Positions 12,347 to 24,104 of a stretch of DNA of 64,000 nucleotides are shown piece after piece. Origin of the DNA: Rhodocollybia butyracea (taxonomy: Eukaryota; Basidiomycota; Agaricomycetes; Agaricales; Omphalotaceae); NCBI GenBank assembly GCA_015501585.1, contig JADNRY010000030.1:62001-126000 (forward strand), read 5' to 3'. Position numbers and translations under genes: made by a program. The notes under the pieces were generated by a model, which did no database searches, was not told where the DNA came from, and was given only the letters and a program-made list of their open reading frames with translations. Every line of letters starts with the position of its first letter. Within the stretch, counting starts at the first letter, position 1.

Positions 12347-14447
12347 TCACGCGGTGATCTCTACAGATTTCACGTCGTCCTTTTTGCCATTAGCCACCGC
12401 AGCCTGTGCGTCACGGACAGCTTGTTCAGCTCGGCTCTTCTTCTCTTCGATTTCCTTCATCTGCTTTTCTAATTTCTCCTTGATTCCTGCACCAGTGTTA
12501 AAGGTGGCACTCCGATGCGGACTCGGTCCACCCATCGAGCCAGGTTCGGGAGTTTTCACCGTCACCATGGGTCCATTCTCGGAAAGTCCCCGGTGGAAAG
12601 TGGTAGGTAGCACCCGTCCGGGAGGGTGCTGGAATTGGCAGGTTGCGCGGGTACAGGCAGTACCGAACCGACACTGTACATTACTCTGTCGTTGTGGATG
12701 AGCGAAAGAGCAGTTGGGGCGGGTACATGCAGCCCCGAAACGGCATTGGACCGGACTGGAGGAGGGGAATGCGTGAGAGTGTGAATGCGTGGTCGTAGAA
12801 GGAGGAGTGGAATGTTCTGAGTAAATAAAAATGAGCGAAATGTTTTGGGAGGATAAAATAAAACATACCTTGAGGCTTCAAAGTCGCTGGGCTAACATGA
12901 GCTTTAATGCAATCCTTGTCTTTACAATCCTTTCCGTTTTCACAGGGATCGTTACTAAGAACGACCCCACTTTCTACAGTAGCTACCGGAGAAGGATGTG
13001 ACCATCTACAGTGAGCGTTTGTACACTTCAGGCCATATTTGCACAGAGTAGGGGACTGTGGACGTTCAGGGACCGCATATGCCGGGCGAGAAAGTGCAGG
13101 GACAGATGTAACATCGGAGGCGGCTGGGGCCGTGGTGGCCGGCGAAGGTGTAGGTGCAGCAATGGTCGGGGCAGGTGAATGTGACACCTCGGCGGAAAGT
13201 TCTTCAACCTTGCTCGTCGCAGCGGACGGTGCTCCACCTCGGCCTCGACCAACTCCTCGACCACCTCTAACGCCACCTCGACCTCTACTAGACCCATTCT
13301 GTCCTGCCTGACCCTGGAACCCATTCATGTTTTGCTGCATGACAGCCATGTCCTGAGGCATCACTCCCTGCATCGGAAAACCTGAAAACTGCCCCGGACC
13401 CATCATTCCACTGAAATGCGCCATAAGTGCCATTTGGTTCATCATCAGCTCCTGAATCATCATCGGGTTTGCCATACCAGCGGCCATCGCATTCATGTCC
13501 ATTCCATTCATCCCAGGAAAACCAGCCGCCATCATCAGGTTTGGATCTCCTGTGTTGACGATATTATCAATACGAGCTTGGATATCATCTTCGTTCCCCA
13601 CTGCAGGTCCTCCTACTCTATCCAAAAGACTTCTCGGGTTGCCATCTCTACCATCTCGTTGTTGCATTGCCCGGGGGCCAGTAGGAACATCTGTACGGCG
13701 TATTTTGTTTGGATGATTCGGTGATGGAGAACGAGCAGAAGCAGTTCGCTTCTGTGACGAAGATGACGATGGTAAGGCTTGTGAAATGGCCTGCTGATAT
13801 AGGCCATTGCGAGGGGGAAGGGAAGTGCGCCGGGAGGTATCATTTATTGGGTGAGAGGTAGCTCGAGAAGAGGCTGGGTCTGGTGGACGTTCTGAGGATT
13901 CCGCAGATGGCAGTTCAGGCAGAGGTGGATCAGTTTCGGTTGCGCCTTTTGCGGCTTCTTTAAATAACCAATCCGTAAAACTACGGTCTGAGGGAGAGTT
14001 AGTAAAAGGTCTAGGCGCTCCTCACAAATGAGCTCACCAAACTCGTTCCCAATTACTGTGAGTGTACTAGTTAGAGAGAATCCAAGCAACAGAAAGTGCA
14101 GAACTTACAGTCTTCCAATTCAAGCGTTATTTGTGCTGGAAGGCGATTTGTTCAGATGGGGAAGGGGGTAATGTTTAAATATTGCTCACATTCGGTCTTG
14201 TTATTTATGATCATAATGGTGATATACTCGGCCATAACGGGGTCTAAATATGATTTTGTGAGCTTCAAATCTCTTGGAGAAAGGACAAAGGACGCACCAG
14301 CATCAGTGCTGTACCCTCGAGCCATAAGCTCATCTTGAATAGCTTGCTAAAGAAACAAATCGGTGAAAAGTTCAAGTCCAAAGTGCTTTCAGAACATACC
14401 TGAAGAGCCAAAGCCCGGTCAGTTCCAATTGTTAAACCGAAAACCAT
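12347..14447 (-). CDS. NAB2: Nuclear poly(A)-binding CCCH zinc-finger protein (NAB2/ZC3H14 type)
   Basis: NAB2/ZC3H14 proteins bind poly(A) through tandem CCCH fingers and couple 3'-end maturation to mRNA export. Start chosen at 14447 (MVFGLTIGTDRALALQ). Following small exons give AIQDELMARGYSTDAG and VMAEYITIMIINNKT, then IGNEFGRFTDWLFKEAAK, which matches the PWI-like N-terminal domain of this family. The middle is rich in Met/Gly/Gln and contains an RGG-type block (SSRGRGGVRGGRGVGRGRGG). Four fingers are visible: CKYGLKCTNAHCRWSH, CENGKDCKDKDCIKAH, CRFGAACTRPNCSFAH and CRFGTACTRATCQFQH (spacing C-x5-C-x4-C-x3-H). A C-terminal charged coil (KEKLEKQMKEIEEKKSRAEQ) ends at the stop at 12347. 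About five short introns. Yeast NAB2 has more fingers; four is the number I can see here. Confidence 0.88.
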
Positions 14448-16428
14448 CAGTGGTGAAAAATGTAGAGAGAAGAAAAGTAACTCAAGCGACGAGCTCAACG
14501 GGGTCAGTGCACGTGACGTCTGCTTACAGAGGCTCGGCACCGAAGCGGCGATCACGGCTTCTGTGCTTTGCCACAAACCAAAAGCTCTGCAATCTTTAGG
14601 CGTTTCTCAGTGATCTATACTTGCATGATGATACGTCGCGATGGGAGTACCCACACTGTCTATGCTGCCGCTCGCTGCCCATGCTCGTCTAGCAAGGATC
14701 AATTTCTCGTCTGATACAAAACTTATTGCTCACACATTGAGTGGCAGTGACGCTGGTTCAAACTACAGTCTACTACAGTGCATACAGCTACAGTTGTCCT
14801 CTTGTACTGGCTTCCGGCGCATCATCTCTCCTGTATCACAAGAATCAACAAGAATCAAAAGAATATCATTCACTATCTATCCAATACTGGCGGAACCGTC
14901 TGTTTTGCGGGTACCCTAGGTATCCATCCTCTACGTACTGTTCTATCACTAGTCGTCAGATTTTCGACGCAACCCTACAAGTAAAATCCAAATTATCTGA
15001 CAGTGAATACGCCGGTCGTAAGTATCCCGGTTGCAATATCCAGTCCTCGGACTTTTACACAATCACTCATGTTTTACTCGGTGAAAGTTATTATTGCGAA
15101 TGACATGTTCTCTCGTGGTGACTTTCCCCAACCCCAGCTGTGATTAAGTATAAGCTGTTCACACTCAAGTATGTAGGTCATTTGCTGGAGATTGGTTCTT
15201 TCGCATCTTTCGCATCTAGTGAAACCCCAATGTGAATTTCGTTCAGTTTTTGGTGGCGGTTCTTTTGGGTTATCTCGACGACACTGGCTGGTTATGGAAT
15301 TGCATGGTGTCTTCTATATACGTCGGCGGAACACATTCGATAACATTAAAAGCTATGACTGAAACAGCGTACATCTTACAAGAATGCCTCGAGCCACCAG
15401 GCTGGCAGCTTCTATCAAGGATTATAGATTTGCAGCCAATTGATTGATATGCTAGATGGTCTGACGGATATCTTGAAGGAATTTACACAATAATCTGAAC
15501 AGTGCCGCGGGAGAATGCTGTAAACGCCTCGACTCGCTTCCCAAACTGGATAGTGTGCTACGAGGACGTGGTAATTTAATATTATTCCTTATCGCGTGTT
15601 CCTCTGGCAGAGCAGCGCCAGATGGTATTAACTACTTGTTTAGGAGTTCAAGTTCGACTCTTGGGGCAATAACAGCGCCAAGTTACCATCAGTAAGTAGG
15701 TCCATTCCCGAGCATGTTTTGATCTATCTAGTTCTAGTGGGGCAATGGTGGGTGCTCCTAAGCGCGTTTGTCTAACATCTTGGCTGTGGCGCCGAGGTGG
15801 GATGAATAATATGGATGGAAGAACAACACGAGGTGATATGCCTCTGGCGAGCGAAGCGCGTTTAGTGGGTCAAATGACTTGTAACCTTTAGTTTCTGACA
15901 ATCTTTAGTTTCTGACATGCACATGTAGTACAGCACGAGCCTGCATAGGCACCCTGCATTGCAGACTTCAGATTTGACGGAGACCACGACGAACAACGGA
16001 CGACAAGGGATGTTTAAGAGATTTATTCGAATTTTTAATATACTAATTTTGTACAAATATGGCTTTGGTTTATGAGAAAGGAGCGTGGCCAACATGTAAA
16101 AAGTAGAAATGCTAGTAACACAACATGAACGATGCAATGAGGAAAAAAAGTCAGTTATGCAACGGCGTAAATGCTGTAAACCATCCAAAAGACCAAAAAT
16201 ACATATCACCAGTTCTGTGGACCAATAGATAGGGATTGCGTGGACGACTGAGAAAGTGGCGGTAAGCATGCAACCAGAAAAAATGGTGGGGGTATAGAAT
16301 GAGGTCCATATGCGAGAGACAATGGATGAGCCAGTTAATACAGATGTTGTAGAGAAGATATGCAGGAAAGTCGCATTTGAGCGCAGCGAAGCAGGACAAC
16401 AAAGAAAACTGAAAAACGAAAACTGATG
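14448..16428. other. Long intergenic region with short repeats and no supported gene
   Basis: About 2 kb between the 5' end of the NAB2-like gene and the 3' end of the cyclin. The open frames at 14641-15103 and 15232-15447 have ATG starts but no recognisable family and no supporting intron pattern. A tRNA-like A-box/B-box pair lies near 15600-15662, and a short perfect direct repeat at 15886-15917. Otherwise I see nothing. Confidence 0.45.
15886..15917. repeat. 15-bp perfect direct repeat
   Basis: CTTTAGTTTCTGACA occurs at 15886-15900 and again at 15903-15917, separated by two bases. It lies in non-coding sequence downstream of the cyclin gene and is probably a replication-slippage duplication. 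Confidence 0.9.
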
Positions 16429-17451
16429 CTACCAAACAGCAGGAACAGCGAAAGCAAAGGTTTTGCTCTTCAGTGCGGCACCCATATTCTTTTCGGTGAT
16501 GGCAAAGCCCATAGGGTGCTCGTATTCGCGGATTTTGGCAGAGAAATCTTCGTCGCCAATGGGAGTCTGAGGCGATGGAGTAGTCGCAGGAGAAGTGTTA
16601 CCAGAATAACTAGAGGGAGTATCGGGAGACATGGACATATCACTGGGTACACTTTTCCTGCAGGGAGCAGAGTATTCGGGGGTAGTCTTGATGGGAGGGG
16701 TCGATGGATGAGCGCCGATTGGGATAGCGCTAGTGGTGAAATCAGGATCGGGGATGGGGGTGTTAGAAGTGGACGCAGCAGCCTTTGCTGCGCGCTTCGA
16801 AACAAGTTTGAGAGGGTATGTGGGATATGGACCTTGGGAAGAGCGAAAGTCTTCTTTGACCATCATCTGGAAGTTAGAAAGAATAGGGTTATCGACTGTG
16901 AGCTCCCAGTCCAAATAATTGCACATCTCGCGTTCCATTTGGTTAATCTCTCGGAGAGTAAACATGCCCTGCGCCACAATACTCCAAGACTTGTTGGAGT
17001 ACGTATCGTCACATATTACTTTAGAAGCAATCATGAAAGCAGAAATAAACAATCGGTGTCCCGACGAACCGCGAGCGGTAGGGAAGCGTGCCTTTAGGCG
17101 TTGGAGGAGGACGAGGGCGGCAAAGGTTACAGACTCGTGCAATTTGGTGCGGTGAAAGGCATACGCGATAAAATGTGGTAGCTTCGCCTGGGACTGTGTG
17201 GAGGTAGGAGGGTATTCTGGGCAAGCAAATAAGTGGGTGATAAACCTTGCGCATAGACGTGCCATGGATTCGCAGCCATAGAAGGGGTCTTTGACATGTG
17301 ACTGAAGGGGGACTGAAGACTGGAGAACTTTTTAGCCAGAGAACAAATGATTGGTGGAGGAACTTACCGGAGGGATGGGTTGAAAATTGCGGTTCCGGTT
17401 AGCAGCTTTCTTTGACGCGTCGATATTATGAGAGACATGTACTGAAGCCAT
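16429..17451 (-). CDS. PCL/Pho80-type cyclin
   Basis: Cyclin-box protein of the PCL1/PclA branch, which partners Pho85-type CDKs. Exon 1 (17451 to about 17368) gives MASVHVSHNIDASKKAANRN and ends IPP. After an intron ending in CAG, exon 2 reads SHVKDPFYGCESMARLCARF. The cyclin N-terminal fold follows: KLPHFIAYAFHRTKLHESV, FAALVLLQRLKARFP, RLFISAFMIASKVICDD, YSNKSWSIVAQGMFTLREIN, MEREMCNYLDWELTV. The YSNKSW and EMCNYLDWEL elements are characteristic of the group. The C-terminal third is low-complexity Ser/Thr/Pro with SP/TP pairs, which are potential CDK sites and a possible stability tail. The total is about 320 residues. The exact paralogue (cell-cycle versus phosphate signalling) cannot be decided from sequence. 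Confidence 0.87.
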
Positions 17452-20157
17452 AGAAGAATAAGTCGAGTTGTAGATTTTAGCAAGACAGCCACTGCGAAAG
17501 CAAGGAAGTTAGTCGAACCCCAACACCATATATACATAAAGTGTGTATCAGAGTTTTCTTGTGGAACATTCCAAGTAGGAACAACACAAGAAAGCATGTA
17601 GGCCGAAACTGGACACTACATCACTCTCACGGTAAAAAATTTTTTATCCATGAGTCAGCAGCTTGCCAGTTTCAGCGACCCACTGAACAGCAAACGAGCT
17701 GTAGAACAGACAAAATACTCACCAGGCTAGGTATTGGCGAAGAGATAACAAGTAATCCACCGAACTGAGGAATCTCTAGAGATCCACTGATTTAGAACGA
17801 ACGGGAAGGAAAACAGCTTACAGCTTGCTTATATAGTGCGTTCGAAGTCTATGGAGCCCTTAAAAAGATGCAGTTTTGGCTGTGCAGAAAAAGAATTAAG
17901 CTAATCAGACGATAGCAGACGTGACGCAGCCGAGTCACACAGCGGCCGACAAACACTGGTTGACACCGCTGAATATTCAAGTCAGGTTTCAAATGCTTAT
18001 TAGAGTCGACTACGGATTATCTCTGTATGCGAACCGTACAAGGACCGGAGTCGCGTGTACATCTGCCGGTACCCAGAATCCCTCCTTAATGTACTTTGGG
18101 CCTCACTTTGTCTCTGATGGACTCTTTAGAAAGTTAACTAACTGACATGTTTTCTCCGATCTCCTCATTGTAATGTTGGCACTTGCAGGGTCAATACCAT
18201 AAACACGCCTTTGCTGCATGATATGATCGCTTTCTGGCTTTGCGCGCTTTCCTAGAACAAACGTTAACCCGTGTGTGAGTTTCCACAAGCATACAACCGC
18301 TGGGCTGTTTCGTGGGTGTATTTGTGCTGTAACTAATTGTAACTAATTGTAACACAAGCGTGTACTACTCATTTCGAGTCCAATTGATCAAACGATGCCC
18401 TCTCCTTGTGCTGGGCACGTTCTTTCTGCCAGGCCAAGTCCAGGGCATCCAGGTCAAAGCTGGTCTTCTCTTCCCTCCGGCTGAGATCCGCTCCGCACCC
18501 AAAAGATTATTTGTTTCAGAATTCGGTCATTGTGAGAACATGTGAAGGACGGCTACTCGGAATTTTTTTGTGGCAGTACCGATACGTCGACCAACATGAC
18601 TGGGATCCGCCTACTACTCCTCCCGTTCGTTGTCGGATACAGAAAACACAAGAAAAGCGACGTCCATGCCAAATTGCTATGCCCGCCACTGTCCGTTGTG
18701 TATAGGAGGAGCGTAACCAAATCATAGTAACCTTGGCTTTCACGGACGTCATTTTTCGGACATTCGGTCCGACACAGAAAGACCTTTTCTCCTCGTCCTG
18801 CAAGCTGCCAAATGTCGGTTCCACCCAGCCCAGAAATCGCCTCCGAGTATGAGTTGACTCACTCTTCCAAGAATCATTCTGTTGAACCGCAAAAGATTCG
18901 AGTTTTTTAAAGGGGCACCCCGGGCTCTACGCAGATATCTGCTGTCAAAAGCAGCCCGTATCAGTCGCAAATCTTCACAAGTTCCAGCTTTGTCACTGTT
19001 CACGGATGATAACCAGTCAGCTAATGACTCACTAGTCTGAGGTCGCAGGAACGCACCTCTGGTGGCGGTGCTAAGTACATCGGGTAACAAGATGGGGTTA
19101 TGGGATCAAAAAGCCCAAATATGGATTTAGTATCTGGTACGGTAATTTGTGGCGAGAGGAGCAAGGAACTCCAACTTACAATCATGATTAAGACTGGACG
19201 GGAATGTCAATCCGAGGCAGGCCGCGTTGAGCTCAGGGCTCCATGAAACGCTTGTATATCACCTAACGAAGGTGTAAGCCGAGTCGAGTATTGCCTAAGG
19301 GAGACAATATATCACCCAAGCATTAACAGATTCTTCTTTGCTATCTTTGGTTACAAGTCGGCCTACTTGGACAACACCTGCTCCGGTGAAGCCTACTCGG
19401 TCCCAAATCCTGAACGGTACAGAGTAAGTATCACCTAAGCTTCATAAAGCATAAATAGTACTCGAAAGCCTTAACAGATACAAGATTGAACACGCTCTCC
19501 ATAACCCACTCTAGGCACGTAATGCCCATATAGGAGCCTTATCCGCTGTTTCTACGGACAGGTAGTATGATTAAGCCCCCACAGCAAATCTACTCGCAGA
19601 TAAACGTGTTGAAGAGCCGATCTATATGAGCGAGTATGTAGCATGAGATGAGCGACCAGGATAGTTTGGCTTTACCTGCTTTACCTGGATTGATGCATGT
19701 TTAGCCAAGGAACCAGTATACATTAGTAGTAGCCAACAATGCAAAGTTCGGCCATAATGATACCCTAGAGCTTCATCGGTCTTATCACGCCCGAGTTACA
19801 TTCTCCCTGCTGATTTTGTGGTTGATTGCTATTATCCCGATTCCTACAAGACCAACGGCCGATCCGAAGCCAGATAGTTGATTTATGAAAGGCTCCATAT
19901 CGAATACATCCTTTTGCGGGGTAAGCTTCTCCTGGGCGAAAACCTTGCTCAGATGAGTGCTGACCTGGGGAAGTATAATCACGCCTCAAGGTGAATCGTG
20001 ATATACTAAGTGCTCGGATCCAGCGTATCCCAAACAGTCGAAGGCTAGAGGGTAACTGGCAGTCGAAGATCTAGAGATATTGAATATTTGAATGTTGATA
20101 CACGGTAGTTCTAGATAAGGAAACTAGCGCCACGCGCGCTTGCGTATTTTTGATTGC
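17452..20157. other. Long intergenic region without a supported gene
   Basis: About 2.7 kb, the longest gene-free stretch in the window. ORFs at 18406-18705 (plus), 18749-19090 (minus) and 19765-19989 (minus) lack family resemblance, and the last needs a non-ATG start. A tandem copy of AACTAATTGT occurs near 18333-18352. Two loosely similar segments containing ATCACC(C/T)AAGC lie near 19312 and 19431. The first part should include the cyclin promoter. It could hold a decayed gene or transposon, but nothing diagnostic is visible. Confidence 0.45.
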
Positions 20158-21057
20158 ATGGCTCCTTCTTCTTCGGCCTCCAACCTAGACTCCTTTTTCC
20201 AAAGAAATCAGCCTCTCCCACAGCCCAGAGCAACATCACAAGAGATACGTGATCGTTCAAGTACATTTGTCGCCACCATCTTTCCTATTCGCGGGCCCGA
20301 AGAAGCCAAATCACACACTGAATATCTACGAAAGGTGTTACATTCAACGCGGCCTGCAACACATGAAGTTTCCGCCTATCGCTGTAAAAAAAAACATATC
20401 CATCTACAGCGGGAACTGACCCTGACTGTTCGGTTTTGTAGGTATGTGCTTGAAACCAGGGAAAACTGGGTTAGGTGGGCCAGATGATTTCGAGTTGAAG
20501 ACCGGTTATGACGACGATGGCGAACAATGGGCGGGAATCAAGTACGACTGTGTACCATTTCAGTATCGATCCTTATCTCTCTCTTTCCTTTCTAGGATAC
20601 TAAAAACGATGGAAGCACAAGCTGTACTTGACGCCGTAGTGGTTTGTAGCCGTTGGTACTCTCGTATTCTTTTATCATTTGTCGCAGAGCGCCGCTCTAA
20701 AGCTGAAACAGGTATGGTGGTATCATGCTCGGCCCTGTACGGTTCACCCACATTGAAACCTGCACCGCCGAAGTGTGTCGGATATTCAAGAACAAGCAAG
20801 AGCTTGAAGAATGCGTAGCGATGCTCTCGACCCTGGATGATATCTTGAAGCAGCTTCGCGAGGAACTGGCTCTGCTTTCTGACGTCCCAGTGACAAATGA
20901 CGACGACACAGCTTCTTCATCTCGCCCAAAACTGAAACCTCCGGATTACAGCTCATGGACAGAGTCGGATTTACCCAAAGCTAAACGTCTAGTAGCCGCA
21001 AGAGAGAAAGCGGTTGCTAGCGTGAAGGGCATGATTGCAAAGCGACGGGCTAAATGA
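20158..21057 (+). CDS. IMPACT N-terminal (UPF0029/YIH1-type) domain protein
   Basis: Starts at 20158 (MAPSSSASNLDSFFQRN) and ends at a TGA at 21055-21057. After a short Gln/Pro-rich leader comes the UPF0029 fold: STFVATIFPIRGPEEAKSH, RPATHEVSAYRCMCLKPG, then DDDGEQWAGIKILKTMEAQ and AVVVCSRWYGGIMLGPVRFTHI. The RWYGGIxLGPxRFxHI stretch is diagnostic of the IMPACT/YIH1/YigZ family. Three introns are placed by eye at about 20374-20440, 20538-20594 and 20656-20710. All keep frame and restore the RWYGG motif. The C-terminal part forms a coiled coil (KNKQELEECVAMLSTLDD...) and ends with basic KGMIAKRRAK. The N-terminal RWD domain of YIH1/IMPACT, which contacts GCN1, is absent, so a role in GCN2 control should not be assumed. 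Confidence 0.85.
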
Positions 21058-23090
21058 TAGTGAGTTTCTTCTTTGAGTTATGGTGTCGGAGATTTCAATA
21101 GCGCGCATAATGTTCATTAAGCTAGGACAGAATGTCGTCTAGCAAAGTATGAATATATCCGAAAACAGAAAGGGCAAATATTAGCTTACCTTCGTTTTGA
21201 TTTCAGAGTTTTGGTGGTGGTAGCTTAGACCGCTCATGGCCATAGTGGTCAATACATGGTCGAATTTTGTAATTTTCATATGCAACGTTCTTTGGCAGGA
21301 ATACGCAAACTGAACAGCCATTCCCCAGTCCTAGTCCTGCGATGATTGTTCACTCAACCCACCACGTAACAACTTTCTTGCTGTTTCTAGTCAACTTGAT
21401 AGAGATGGAGGCTCTCACTCTCACGTTTCCTTCCTCTGTCAAATATATGAAGCCTTTCCCAGTCAATGTTTTGGTATTCTGGAACAAAATCGATGATTTT
21501 GCTTTGACCCAAGTCTTTTGAACGGCGAAAACTTGAGAAGACCCACATACATGAAGCGATGAGTCGAACGGATATGTTTTCATCAAACACGTCTACGGAT
21601 ACAGTCATTCTCAAGAGCCTTTCACCTCTTTGTCCCCAGCTGTGATACCTTAACGAGAACTATCTAGGTTGAATGCGATCACCACCAGGGCTCGCAAATT
21701 TAAGTCTCTGTCTGATCCATTTACCAAATTATTCTGTCGGGGCTTGCACGCTCACCTTTCACCTTCTCCTCCTTCTCCTCCCTCGCATTTGAATATGGAT
21801 TGGTCTGAAAGATGAACATTGTCAACTCGAACAGCGGCGTTTACATATATCGATGCAATGCGGTGTGTGTTCGTTGATAATTTTGTCTACCTACTATTGT
21901 CGATCTAACTAAACGCATGGAATGACGCAGGATTGTATATCCCGCTTGTGTGGGTGACTCTCGTTCCCAGCCTCTTCTTCCCCACTGAGTCGCAGGATTA
22001 TAAAAAGAATGGCCGTTGGACTGGTACAATCATCAAACGATGGACCGGAATATCAGATAGATGTGACTTTTCCAAACAAAGGACCTGATACCTTAGTTTG
22101 GGCGAAGTTGGCGATGCGACAGTCTTGTGGTAAGCATCTGTTGTTTTGACCGGGACAAGGACAATTCGGTGCATTCAGTCATCATGCTTGAGCCTTGCCA
22201 ACATCGGTACGTCTTAAACATAATAGTTGAAAAACCTTCAAGCCAGCTGTAAACTTAAATATTCCTGATTCCATCTTCTACAATGTTCATCAGAACTTGA
22301 GGGGAAGGTCGTCTTGGTTTTTCTTGTGCAGATGAATGTATATGATACTCGCGATGCAATGTCTGTGCTTCTACTAGATGGCCCCAGCATAATTGAGTTA
22401 TATTTGTGTCCTTTGCTATAAGTTCTATCTAAAGCCACGGATTATAATAACTTCGTTGAGCTTCGAATAAATTGACAAATCACTGGAACTGGCCTTTTAG
22501 GAATCACTATTAAATAAAGACGTACCCAGATTCTTTCTTTCGTCAACGACCACAATTTTGCTATCCCTTGTAGAGCCTGGATCACTGTTCTATTTCATCT
22601 AAGCGAGGACAAACTGCGAATATAGCATACTAAAACGGTGGCGGTTTGTAGCCTTTTGATGCACTGTTCTAATTTTGAGGTACTGGACTAAGACTGACGG
22701 AGAGCGTAGACAACTCATCCTCTGGCAGGTAATAATCCTGAACCAAATACTTTGGAAGAGGCATTAGCATTTCAACACAATATTGACCGATACAAAAGCC
22801 TTGAAAGACTCATCGTTAATGGAGCGCAGGCGTTCGACTGTTAGCACTGAATATCCATAGGATTCATGGGGAGGCACAACCCGGAGTCACCTTTGGGATA
22901 TGTCTGCACTATTCATGTCCAAAGGTACCGTCGGACGAAGTCATTACTCATAGTGACCAGGCGGGGACGTGGCGAATACATCCAGAAAAAAACATTATTA
23001 GAAGGGACTTGGTTGAGCACCATCCCATCAAACTACCAGTAAAAGAACGATCTATCCAACGAGGCATACAAAATGAAAGCTTCATAATCT
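21058..23090. other. Intergenic region between convergent genes
   Basis: About 2 kb between the 3' ends of the IMPACT-domain gene (plus) and RER1 (minus). Overlapping minus-strand frames at 21350-21614 share a stretch with mixed charged and hydrophobic residues, but no start, family or intron pattern supports a gene. No RNA gene or clear repeat was seen. Confidence 0.4.
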
Positions 23091-23960
23091 CTACCTGCTA
23101 CCATACCTCGCCTTGCGACCGATGTCAAACGGTACATATTTGTACTTGACCATATGCCTAGAGAAAGATAATGAGGGACCGCTGTTAACAAGAGAAGAAA
23201 ACTCACTGTATTTGACGCCGCATTGTGAGAGCAAACAACACGAAGAAATATACAACGAGAATAGGCCAGTAAACCGGAACATCAAACAGTTCGAAAAACG
23301 TGCAACCGAATGCAATGAGGCTAGCGCGAGTCGCGGAAAGCCTATATCACAATTAGGAGATTTGAGAAACTTTAGTGCACACGAGAACGCACCAAAATTG
23401 CCACTCGGGAAGACGGCGCACAAACGGCCTGAACTCATCGTCACGAGCACTCGGAAGAGGAGAGGTTATTGGTGTTCCGCCTTCCTCAATTTCATCGGCG
23501 AGGAGGTCCTCCTGGAGTGACGGGTCGAATTTGGGCTGCAGGAATGCGAGAAGAAGGTTAAGGAGGTATATAGCATGTGCATCTGGATTATAGAAATCAA
23601 TTGTCAAAAGTCAAAGAAAAAAACAGTTGGGTCGCGTACAGCAAACTGTTCAGATAACCGGATATATGCTCGGTTAGAGAAATCATATGGTTTATTGAGG
23701 GAGAAAGAATGCGGACCTATATACCACTGGGAACATGGTCAGCCTTTCCCAAAATACGAATGAAAAATACGCACCCCTTGAGATAATACAATCCTTAGCA
23801 AGAATACAGACAACAACCCCGCAGTTCCAAGCCAGCGATAGAGGGTATAGGGTGTCCATCGGTCCAGAATTTGCTGGTACTGACGTGATAGCCGGGTATA
23901 CCCTGCAGATATGTTCTGTACAGGTGAGGGCTCAACACCTGAATCGGTCGAAGACATCAT
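23091..23960 (-). CDS. RER1: RER1, Golgi-to-ER retrieval receptor
   Basis: RER1 is a four-helix Golgi membrane protein that returns ER membrane proteins via COPI vesicles. Exon 1 (23960-23775, 62 residues) starts [15 protein letters not shown] and ends with [11 protein letters not shown] and RIVLSQG. A 10-nt microexon (23726-23717) supplies WYI. The third exon (from 23582) gives [20 protein letters not shown], an acidic [11 protein letters not shown] stretch and [17 protein letters not shown]. Next come [18 protein letters not shown] and ALTMRRQIQ. The last exon gives [21 protein letters not shown] and the stop at 23091. All hallmark motifs are present and the total length is about 200 residues, as usual for the family. 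The start pair MM is unambiguous because no upstream in-frame ATG is close. Confidence 0.94.
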
Positions 23961-24104
23961 GTCGTGGTCGTTAATAGGGTTTTTTTTTGTAAGTTTTTGG
24001 TGCGAACAATCGAACGTGGCACCGCAGCGTGTCGGAGTTTTAAAAACGGCTCTCGGGCCGGTAACCTCGATTAGTACTTACATTTCGAGGATCTTTTTGC
24101 AGAC

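Noticed and set aside
15600..15672. Possible functional tRNA gene
   Set aside because: Only the T-arm and D-arm-like stem form; acceptor and anticodon stems do not pair and the D-loop lacks the GG pair. It is kept only as a low-interest finding.
19765..19989. Small membrane-protein gene
   Set aside because: Both overlapping frames need non-ATG starts and lack conserved motifs.
21350..21614. C2-domain-like fragment on the minus strand
   Set aside because: A faint resemblance needed joining two frames without splice signals; not enough to call a gene or pseudogene.
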